From contig CAZNFC010000020.1 of the NCBI GenBank assembly GCA_964572885.1, forward strand, positions 1 to 12,686: a stretch of 12,686 nucleotides of DNA. Reading direction: 5' to 3'. Positions 1 to 5,121 of this stretch are shown in pieces. A program made the position numbers and the translations under genes. The notes under the pieces were generated by a model. The model did no database searches. It was not told the origin of the DNA and saw only the letters and a list, made by a program, of their open reading frames with translations. The first letter of the stretch is position 1; the number at the start of each line of letters is the position of its first letter. Origin of the DNA: UBA10107 sp964572885. GTDB taxonomy: Archaea; Nanobdellota; Nanobdellia; Woesearchaeales; UBA10107.

Positions 1-8
1 AGTCAATT

Positions 9-33
9 AAAAAACTGCCCCGCTATATAGCGG
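9..33 (-). terminator. Putative terminator of the ABCE1-like gene
   Basis: A perfect 14-base palindrome, CCGCTATATAGCGG (20-33), overlaps the stop codon of the leftward gene and is followed on the minus strand by six T residues (9-14). Archaeal termination mainly uses T-runs; the hairpin may help or be incidental. Its position suggests that the shortened reading frame really ends here rather than continuing by frameshift, but only 22 bases beyond the stop are visible. Confidence 0.5.
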
Positions 34-901
34 TTCCCCAGGCTGTCTGTTTTCCATACATTATTTGTATTAGATCAGTCATATCATCAAGAATTATCAG
101 ATCATGTTCAATCACCATGACTGCTGTATCTTCTTTTGCAAGCTCTCTTATCGCCTTGGAAACTCTAAGTCTTTGTTTTATATCGAGATAAGAAGTCGGC
201 TCGTCAAAAACATAGAAATTAGCTTTCTTGAGGAATGTCGCGGCAATAGCGACCCTTTGAAGTTCTCCTCCTGATATGGTCTTGATGCTGTTGTCCATTA
301 TCTTGTCTATGTCAAGTTGTTCAGAGACTTTCTTAAGTTCCTTTTTCTCATCAACTTTTTCCAGTAAATCTCTTACAGTTCCTTTATATTGCCTTGGTAT
401 CTGGTCTATGTCCTGAGGTTTATATGCAATCTTTATTTCTCCTTTCTTTATTTTTTCAAAGAATTTCTGCGTCTCACTTCCTTTGAATCTTTTTATAAGT
501 TCGTCGTAACTTGCTTCATTTGATTCTCCAAAATTAGGCTTTATCACTCCTGCCAGTATCTTTATTGCCGTACTTTTTCCAATTCCATTCCTTCCTAATA
601 CACCAACTACTTTTCCGAATATTGGCGTAGGCAGAGAATAAAGGACAAATTTATTTGCTCCAAATCTGTGTATGGGAGTTGCGCTGATCTGTTCAGGAAG
701 ATTAATTATCTGTATCGCTTCAGGCGCAGCATTTGCGCATATTCCGCAACCTATACACGTTACTTCATCTATCAGAAGCTTCTCTCCCTGGAAGTATATG
801 CATTCAGTCCCTGTCCTGTTGACCGGACATATGCTCTGAATATGCCTTTTCTTGTCCATATCTTTGAGCTTTGTGTTGTCAACGATAGCTATTCTTACCA
901 T
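23..901 (-). CDS. Shortened ABCE1/RLI-like Fe-S ATPase (Fe-S domain plus first nucleotide-binding domain only)
   Basis: ABCE1 (RLI) splits ribosomes for recycling in archaea and eukaryotes; it normally has about 600 residues with an Fe-S domain and two ATPase domains. This 292-residue protein matches only the first half. Visible motifs: Fe-S domain (1-66) with C25 in CPVNR and C49/C52/C55 in CIGCGIC; Walker A GRNGIGKS (103-110); the ABCE1-specific helix-loop-helix stretch (about 131-155); Q-loop Q163; signature ISGGELQRVAIA (209-220); Walker B FYVFDEP (229-235); D-loop SYLD; H-loop H266. It stops just after the end of the first ATPase domain, where the family continues into the hinge and second ATPase domain. 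Three cysteines of the first ferredoxin motif and the last of the second are absent. The start at 901 (MVRIAIVD) fits the family; an in-frame ATG at 934 lies upstream of the transcription start predicted from the TATA box at 946-956. It may be a split gene, a specialised paralog or a decaying copy. Confidence 0.85.
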   Translation of the reverse strand: MVRIAIVDNTKLKDMDKKRHIQSICPVNRTGTECIYFQGEKLLIDEVTCIGCGICANAAPEAIQIINLPEQISATPIHRFGANKFVLYSLPTPIFGKVVGVLGRNGIGKSTAIKILAGVIKPNFGESNEASYDELIKRFKGSETQKFFEKIKKGEIKIAYKPQDIDQIPRQYKGTVRDLLEKVDEKKELKKVSEQLDIDKIMDNSIKTISGGELQRVAIAATFLKKANFYVFDEPTSYLDIKQRLRVSKAIRELAKEDTAVMVIEHDLIILDDMTDLIQIMYGKQTAWGTAI

Positions 902-945
902 GATTATTCGATTCCAAGTTTCCTTAATAAACATTGCCTTGATAA

Positions 946-956
946 GCTTTAAATAA
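946..956. promoter_or_regulatory. TATA element probably shared by divergent genes
   Basis: The sequence GCTTTAAATAA has a symmetric TTTAAA core (948-953). On the plus strand it lies about 27 bases before the ATG at 978, the leaderless spacing. On the minus strand it reads TTATTTAAAG and would start transcription near 925, ahead of the ATG at 901. No other clear TATA box is visible in the 76-base gap, so one element may serve both directions. Confidence 0.5.
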
Positions 957-977
957 TGCTTGATTTACTGTTAATTT

Positions 978-1133
978 ATGAAATGTGAGATATGCAAGAA
1001 ATCAATAGTCGAAACATTCCTAAAGAAAATAATAGGAACAGTCGTGAAAGACAAGAAAGGAAAGATGCACAATATATGTTTTGAGTGTCAGAAGAAATTC
1101 ACGACGAAACAGAAGATATTAGAAAACCTTTAA
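978..1133 (+). CDS. Small zinc-ribbon protein, 51 residues
   Basis: The protein begins MKCEICKKSIVETFLKKIIG and ends ILENL. It has two CxxC pairs, C3/C6 and C34/C37, separated by a basic stretch with a GTVVKDKKGK turn, which is the layout of a single zinc ribbon. It has no signal peptide or membrane segment, so it should be cytoplasmic. It resembles small archaeal zinc-finger proteins of unknown function; from memory, similar proteins occur near translation genes, but I cannot verify that here. The ATG lies about 27 bases after a TATA element, consistent with a leaderless transcript. It is divergent from the ABCE1-like gene, and its stop codon overlaps the likely TATA box of the following tRNA. 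A role in translation or nucleic-acid binding is only inferred from size, charge and neighbours. Confidence 0.8.
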   Translation: MKCEICKKSIVETFLKKIIGTVVKDKKGKMHNICFECQKKFTTKQKILENL

Positions 1134-1135
1134 AG
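1129..1135 (+). promoter_or_regulatory. Putative TATA box of the tRNA-Thr gene
   Basis: TTTAAAG lies 25-31 bases before the first base of the tRNA and overlaps the TAA stop of the zinc-ribbon gene. The spacing is normal for an archaeal promoter. Confidence 0.45.
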
Positions 1136-1159
1136 CAAAGGATCTCTTCAATTTTTCAT

Positions 1160-1232
1160 GCCCTCGTAGCATAGCAGCTATTGCGTTTGCTTCGTAAGCA
1201 AAAGGTCGTGGGTGCAACTCCCATCGAGGGCT
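1160..1232 (+). tRNA. tRNA-Thr (anticodon CGU)
   Basis: A 73-base cloverleaf can be drawn. The acceptor stem is GCCCTCG/CGAGGGC with discriminator T73. The anticodon stem TTTGC/GCAAA holds loop TTCGTAA, giving anticodon CGU, which reads ACG (Thr). The T stem is GTGGG/CCCAT. G1-C72, C2-G71 and U73 fit what is known of archaeal threonine identity. CCA is not encoded and no intron is visible. Two features are odd: the D loop (AGCAGCTA) has G18-C19 in place of the near-universal G18-G19, and the T loop (TGCAACT) has G55 in place of U55. T13-T22 in the D stem is a mismatch. A T-run at 1237-1241 could terminate transcription. Confidence 0.9.
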
Positions 1233-1236
1233 TGTG

Positions 1237-1241
1237 TTTTT
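1237..1241 (+). terminator. T-run after the tRNA
   Basis: Five consecutive T residues lie four bases beyond the mature tRNA end. Oligo-T is the usual archaeal termination signal. Confidence 0.4.
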
Positions 1242-1250
1242 CTCGGAAGT

Positions 1251-1271
1251 GTCGGAACCAAAGGTTCTGAC
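1251..1271 (+). other. Hairpin between tRNA and next gene
   Basis: GTCGGAACC (1251-1259) pairs with GGTTCTGAC (1263-1271) across an AAA loop, giving nine pairs including one G-U. It is not followed by a T-run. It may be part of the tRNA remnant that follows or a structured leader, but no function can be assigned. Confidence 0.45.
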
Positions 1272-1294
1272 TGCTGACTCCTAATCGAGGGCTT
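1260..1294 (+). pseudogene. Degenerate copy of the tRNA-Thr 3' half
   Basis: This stretch aligns with the 3' half of the upstream tRNA (1201-1233). Both contain AAAGGT, then GCTGACTCCTAATCGAGGGC here against GCAACTCCCATCGAGGGC in the gene, ending in CTT in both. The last 12 bases (ATCGAGGGCTTx) match the acceptor arm exactly up to the final base. There is no 5' half to pair with, so it cannot form a tRNA. It could be a remnant of a tandem duplication or an attachment-site scar, since integrative elements often duplicate tRNA 3' ends. The offset of about 60 bases is too short to contain an element. Confidence 0.55.
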
Positions 1295-1305
1295 CATTCT
1301 AAAAC

Positions 1306-1313
1306 TTTATAAA
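1306..1313 (+). promoter_or_regulatory. TATA box of the paralogous pair
   Basis: TTTATAAA is centred about 27 bases before the ATG at 1336, so the transcript would start at or near the start codon (leaderless). Confidence 0.6.
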
Positions 1314-1335
1314 TTAAACAAATGAGCAATATATT

Positions 1336-1962
1336 ATGAAGAAGTTTAGGCAGTTCAAGCAGGTAGAGCAGAAAGAGGAAAAAAAGAGCAAAGTAGGCCT
1401 TTATATGGCAATAGCCATTGCTGTAGTCATGATCGGAGGAGTTGCAGGCATTTTTTTGAGCAATCCGACATCAGGTTCAAACCAGGCTTATGGAAATTAC
1501 GAATTCAAGAATGTAAATAATCAATGGGTCACAAAGATAAATGGACAGAGCATAAATTTCTATTTCCTTCCGGACCAAGTAAGAAGTTTTCAGGTATCGA
1601 ATGAATCAATCGAGAAGATAAGGGACAGCCAGGCCATACTGCTTTCTTCAGACCCGACTGAAAACTCGACGTCAAGACTGCAGGCGATTGATATATTCAG
1701 ATTTGAGTTTGCAAGTTCATACTCGACATTATTCAACAGACAAGTAGGTTCTGGTGTGACAAAAATCATAAATAATTCTAAATTACCATACCTGAACTGC
1801 GATAACTCGACAATTATGATTCCTGTATTCGTGGTGGGTTATTCTAATGAGTCAGATGTAAAGCTAAATGGTAACTGCATCACTGCGGAAGCAGTTGATG
1901 AATATTCACTTTTAGGTCTATTGGATAACATAAGATACAGGCTTTACGGCGTATTGCAATGA
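1336..1962 (+). CDS. Membrane-anchored extracytoplasmic protein, first of a paralogous pair
   Basis: The protein has 208 residues: a charged lysine-rich N terminus (1-20), one transmembrane helix (about 22-41), then a soluble domain with N-glycosylation sequons, expected outside the cell (N-in). The domain opens with the pattern YEFKNVNNQWVTKINGQ, followed by FLPDQVRSF. Two cysteines, C155 (PYLNC) and C181 (LNGNC), could form a disulfide. No known catalytic motif is seen. The next gene is a clear relative with the same layout and the same cysteine positions, and the two overlap by ATGA, so they are translated from one mRNA. The function is unknown; a paired envelope complex is a reasonable guess because overlapping paralogs often form heteromers. 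The start is supported by the TATA spacing. Confidence 0.85.
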   Translation: MKKFRQFKQVEQKEEKKSKVGLYMAIAIAVVMIGGVAGIFLSNPTSGSNQAYGNYEFKNVNNQWVTKINGQSINFYFLPDQVRSFQVSNESIEKIRDSQAILLSSDPTENSTSRLQAIDIFRFEFASSYSTLFNRQVGSGVTKIINNSKLPYLNCDNSTIMIPVFVVGYSNESDVKLNGNCITAEAVDEYSLLGLLDNIRYRLYGVLQ

Positions 1963-2579
1963 AAAAAAAGAAAGATTATGAAATATTGAAGTTGTTCAGT
2001 GTAGTTTTTCTCATGATCATAATAGCACTGGCGTTTGGATACTTCGTAAGAAGTCAGACAAGACCAAAGCAGGAAATAGAATATTCAAATGGATTCAAGT
2101 TCACAAAAGTCGGCAGTTTCTGGTACACTTCGATACAAAATCCTTTGGTAAAGCAGGAATACAATCTTGATTTCAGGTATTCTCCAAGTGAAATAAAAGA
2201 CATACCTGTAGAAGGAAATCCTGACTCGTTTTTCAGGCTTCTTGAAAAGAATAACCTGACAGGAGCTTATTTCACATTCAATCCTTCAGGAAATCTTACA
2301 GCAGTGAATCTTGCAGCTGCGGATCTATCAAAGCTTCTGAAAGTCCTTAATGATGTGACTCTTGTAGCTGCCTGTACAGTAAATTCAACTGAAGCATGTT
2401 CAACCCGTCCAATCGTCACATGCGAAAATCAGGAGAATCTTTCAGTTGTAATATATGTGAAACAAGACCCAACTCCAAAAATAACGATGAACAAGAACTG
2501 TCTTACAATACAAGGTCAGGGAGAAGGACTGATCAAAGCATACACTAAATTATTGTTTATTTGGTACAGCATTCTTTGA
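1959..2579 (+). CDS. Membrane-anchored extracytoplasmic protein, second of a paralogous pair
   Basis: The protein has 206 residues: lysine-rich N terminus, one transmembrane helix (about 12-29) and an outside domain. It is a paralog of the preceding product. FKFTKVGSFWYTSIQN followed by FRYSPSEIKDI matches the other's YEFKNVNNQWVTKI and FLPDQVRSF, and C155 (IVTC) and C181 (MNKNC) sit at the same residue numbers. It adds C139 and C147, a possible second disulfide. Similar proteins with an xFWYT and PSEI pattern are, to my recollection, common and uncharacterised in DPANN genomes. The start overlaps the upstream stop (ATGA), indicating translational coupling. Its last 30 bases overlap the 3' end of the convergent minus-strand gene. 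The function is unknown. Confidence 0.85.
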   Translation: MKKKKDYEILKLFSVVFLMIIIALAFGYFVRSQTRPKQEIEYSNGFKFTKVGSFWYTSIQNPLVKQEYNLDFRYSPSEIKDIPVEGNPDSFFRLLEKNNLTGAYFTFNPSGNLTAVNLAAADLSKLLKVLNDVTLVAACTVNSTEACSTRPIVTCENQENLSVVIYVKQDPTPKITMNKNCLTIQGQGEGLIKAYTKLLFIWYSIL

Positions 2580-3965
2580 TTTCCTGTCTATCTTACCTAA
2601 TACATACTCAATCTCTTCCCTGTCAACTCCTGATTCAAGAAGCCTTGTCTTTATCTGTGTCTCAGTAAATCCCTTTTCCAAAGCCTCTTTCACGTACTTA
2701 GTCAGAGATTCCTCGACTCTTACTTCCCTGTGCACATAACTGTGCTGATGCACAATAATAATTATCAGTGCTATTATCATCAATATCAGTAGCCATGGTA
2801 TGTATCCATAAAGAAGTCCATTGAGATTTCCTAAATATGCGACTGCAGAAGGGAATCTCAATTCACTTTCTTTTATCGCATTAGACTGCTGAGGCTGATA
2901 TGTGCAGAATTGGAGATTTTCAGGTACTGATCCGACACATCCATTTGCATCAAAGCAGCTTCTGGTGCTTATTCCGTTTATGCTGCATCTGTTCCAATCA
3001 TCACAATTCCATGAAGGAACGCAGTTATTTGTGACATTGATATACTTTTTAATTTCCTTTCCAGGTCCTGTACCGGTGCTTGATGCAGGGCACGAATACA
3101 CAAAGAATGTGTCATTGCTCCATCCGCTGCATCCTCCTATATTATCGCATGTCCTTACTCTCCAATAATAGAATGTAAATGTTGTAGTGGTAGCTGTTTT
3201 AGGGGAAGTTGCATTTGTATCGTTTATTATTATCGTGGAGAAATCAGAATCAGTCGCTAAGTAAAATTCATTATGAATCGGATCTCCGTCAGGGTCACTG
3301 AAATTTATCCATGAAAATGTAGGATTTGTGGATTGGGTGTGAGGTGCGTCTGTTAAATTAGGTGCGGGAGGAACATTATTTACGACATTGAAAGTATCTG
3401 AAGTGAAATTCGTACAGCAGAAACCATTACAGGTTCTTACCTGCCAAGTATATGATGTGAAGTTGAGATTACTTTTAGATATAGGAGAAACAGCAGGATT
3501 TATTGTGCTTTCATTTGCAAATTTGAACTCATCATGGTCTGAGCCTGTCGCAAAAGTAGTCCAGTTCAATGATACTGTTGTGCTGTGAGTGTCATTCACA
3601 TGAGTGAGATTAGGAGCAGTAGTTGGGGTACATATTGTTACATTTATTGTCGCAACTCCTACGCTTCCGCTTCCAGTGGCGATGCCTGTGTTAATACCAT
3701 TTGCCGTTCCTTTTGATGCAGAAACAGAAATGTTGCTTCCGGGAAAGACATTAAGATTCGTTTTTATGTAGAATCCATTTGCATCAGTTGATCCTGCAGC
3801 ATTGCATCCTCCGCCTGTGCAGTTGCTTACAGTTATTGCGAAATTAGCTTGTTTAACAGTATTATTTGTCGAATTAAGGACGTAACCCTTGACAGTCCCC
3901 ATGCTTGCAGAATAGACAATAGGTATGAGAAGTAAAAGCACAAAAATGACTGCCTCTTTTCTCAT
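2550..3965 (-). CDS. Surface protein with FN3-like, TSP1-like, membrane and cytoplasmic helical regions
   Basis: The protein has 471 residues. It shows a signal peptide (1-20, ending VYSA); a carboxypeptidase-regulatory-like beta domain (about 22-112, starting GTVKGYVLNST); two related FN3-like repeats (about 118-195 and 202-290, both with NxxPxxPNLT, WxVRTC and DTFxV elements); a cysteine-rich thrombospondin-type-1-like motif (315-355, VPSWNCDDWNRCS...GISTRSCFDANGC); one transmembrane helix (about 388-406); and a cytoplasmic tail. The tail holds a two- or three-helix segment (about 418-457, EALEKGFTETQIKTRLLESG) like the short helical tails seen on many DPANN membrane proteins. It is therefore N-out/C-in, with a large glycosylatable ectodomain. 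It is the last gene of the leftward surface operon, 32 bases after the previous gene. A TATA-like TATTTAA about 30 bases upstream could give it its own promoter. Adhesion or cell-cell contact is inferred, not shown. Confidence 0.85.
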   Translation of the reverse strand: MRKEAVIFVLLLLIPIVYSASMGTVKGYVLNSTNNTVKQANFAITVSNCTGGGCNAAGSTDANGFYIKTNLNVFPGSNISVSASKGTANGINTGIATGSGSVGVATINVTICTPTTAPNLTHVNDTHSTTVSLNWTTFATGSDHDEFKFANESTINPAVSPISKSNLNFTSYTWQVRTCNGFCCTNFTSDTFNVVNNVPPAPNLTDAPHTQSTNPTFSWINFSDPDGDPIHNEFYLATDSDFSTIIINDTNATSPKTATTTTFTFYYWRVRTCDNIGGCSGWSNDTFFVYSCPASSTGTGPGKEIKKYINVTNNCVPSWNCDDWNRCSINGISTRSCFDANGCVGSVPENLQFCTYQPQQSNAIKESELRFPSAVAYLGNLNGLLYGYIPWLLILMIIALIIIIVHQHSYVHREVRVEESLTKYVKEALEKGFTETQIKTRLLESGVDREEIEYVLGKIDRKSKNAVPNKQ

Positions 3966-3997
3966 TTTATAAATAACCCGACTGCCGATTAAATACT

Positions 3998-4693
3998 TTA
4001 TGATTGTATCAAAGTCTTATTATACCTCAAAACAACAGGGCTAACAGCATAAATAAGCTGGCCTTCTCCCTGATTCAATATATCAAACTGATTGTCTGCA
4101 GCTTCTACGCTAAATGTTATGAATTCCTGAGCGCTTGTATTCCATTTCAATGCGAATGACAGGCTCGAATTAAGAGGAAGCATGTATCTACTCACATTTG
4201 CCGAGAATTGGTAAGGATAACCTATTCCATTGAATTCCTGGATATTTGATATATTTATGTCATCAACAACTGCTCCGTTCATCCTTAAAGTTGAATTGCT
4301 GTTCATGAAAACAAAATAACTTTCGTTTTCAATCATTGTATTGAAATCATTAGTTGCAGCATCAGGACTATAAGTGACAAACTGCTGATTGCTCGCATTC
4401 CACTTCAAAACAAAATCATACTGCCCGTTTATGGTCTGCAATACGTTCGATACGGAATTATTCGTCAGATTTGCGCATAACGAGATTAAATTATAACCAT
4501 CTACCAAATTTACACTGCATCTTGGATTTATCATTATGCTCACGTATCCGTTTGAGCTCAATCCGGTTATATCTTTCGGGATGTTATTAACTTTTGAGAA
4601 GTTGTCTATTATGAAAACAGCCGAGATTGCAATATATACCAACAGAGCTATCGCGACAGTCTTTTTCGGCTCATATACTATCCTGTCTATCAT
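3998..4693 (-). CDS. Membrane-anchored surface protein with two tandem beta repeats
   Basis: The protein has 231 residues: a short cytoplasmic N terminus, one transmembrane helix (about 12-30), then an outside region with two related repeats of about 72 residues (65-139 and 153-225). Equivalent stretches are FVLKWNASNQQFVTYSPDAA and FALKWNTSAQEFITFSVEAA. The first repeat begins DGYNLISLC, like the GWNLISL repeats found in secreted bacterial and archaeal proteins; the second has drifted to NGIGYPYQFS. C59 and C73 are the only cysteines and could pair. Many NxS/T sequons are present. The start overlaps the stop of the upstream gene by ATGA, so it is translationally coupled to the Ig-like gene before it. 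The biochemical role is not recognised; it is probably a binding or structural part of the cell envelope. Confidence 0.8.
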   Translation of the reverse strand: MIDRIVYEPKKTVAIALLVYIAISAVFIIDNFSKVNNIPKDITGLSSNGYVSIMINPRCSVNLVDGYNLISLCANLTNNSVSNVLQTINGQYDFVLKWNASNQQFVTYSPDAATNDFNTMIENESYFVFMNSNSTLRMNGAVVDDINISNIQEFNGIGYPYQFSANVSRYMLPLNSSLSFALKWNTSAQEFITFSVEAADNQFDILNQGEGQLIYAVSPVVLRYNKTLIQS

Positions 4694-5121
4694 TTTTTAA
4701 TATATTGTATTATGATTTTTCCACCATACGAATCTCCATCTGCTCCGATAGCATTAGCCGTAAGGCTTACATTTCTCTCTAATCTCGGCTCTAAGTAGAA
4801 AGGCTCTATCGGAGAAAGAACTTCAGATATGTTTCCATAATATAGGATTTTTACAAGAAGCGGCTTGCTGTATTCATGATATAAGCTTATCCATCTCACA
4901 GAGTTCCCTCCTTGTTTAGCCATCCCGAAATTCAGGACATCATATCCTGCTGCGATTCCTATTTCATCCCCTATCCTGAATGTTGCATTTATTTCCCTTG
5001 AATAATAAACATCATCTGTGTTAAGATAATGGTAGATATTCTCAGTTATGTTTATCGTGATGAGAGAGAGTATCGCAAGAAAAAGCAACATTTTCAGGTT
5101 ATATTTGTCCGATCTTTTCAT
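4690..5121 (-). CDS. Membrane-anchored Ig-like surface protein
   Basis: The protein has 143 residues with one N-terminal transmembrane helix (about 10-27) followed by an all-beta outside domain. The domain has the order DEIGIAAGYDVLNFGMAKQGG, then SVRWISLYHEYSKPLLVKI, then FYLEPRLERNVSLTANA and a closing GGKIIIQY strand. This order resembles an Ig-like fold met repeatedly in uncharacterised DPANN surface proteins (the NxGGxSxRxIxIxN...PxxVxI pattern). Two ATGs compete: 5127 has GGAG only one base upstream, whereas 5121 has the same GGAG seven bases upstream, the proper Shine-Dalgarno spacing, so I chose 5121. The gene starts inside the 3' end of the upstream gene and overlaps the next by ATGA, so it lies in the middle of an operon. 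Its partner may be the preceding C-terminally anchored Ig-like protein. Confidence 0.8.
   Translation of the reverse strand: MKRSDKYNLKMLLFLAILSLITINITENIYHYLNTDDVYYSREINATFRIGDEIGIAAGYDVLNFGMAKQGGNSVRWISLYHEYSKPLLVKILYYGNISEVLSPIEPFYLEPRLERNVSLTANAIGADGDSYGGKIIIQYIKK

Noticed and set aside
14..25. Read-through of the TAG stop in the ABCE1-like gene (for example as pyrrolysine) to restore a full-length protein.
   Set aside because: The frame after TAG reads RGSFLID, which does not resemble the hinge sequence of the family, and a palindrome with T-run marks the end. Only 22 bases are visible, so it is unlikely rather than excluded.
902..934. Longer start (ATG at 934) for the ABCE1-like gene.
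   Set aside because: It would lie upstream of the transcription start predicted from the TATA element, and the family begins at MVRIAIVD.
2902..3588. Plus-strand open frames opposite the FN3/TSP1-like gene.
   Set aside because: Antisense shadows of a gene with signal peptide, repeats and membrane helix.
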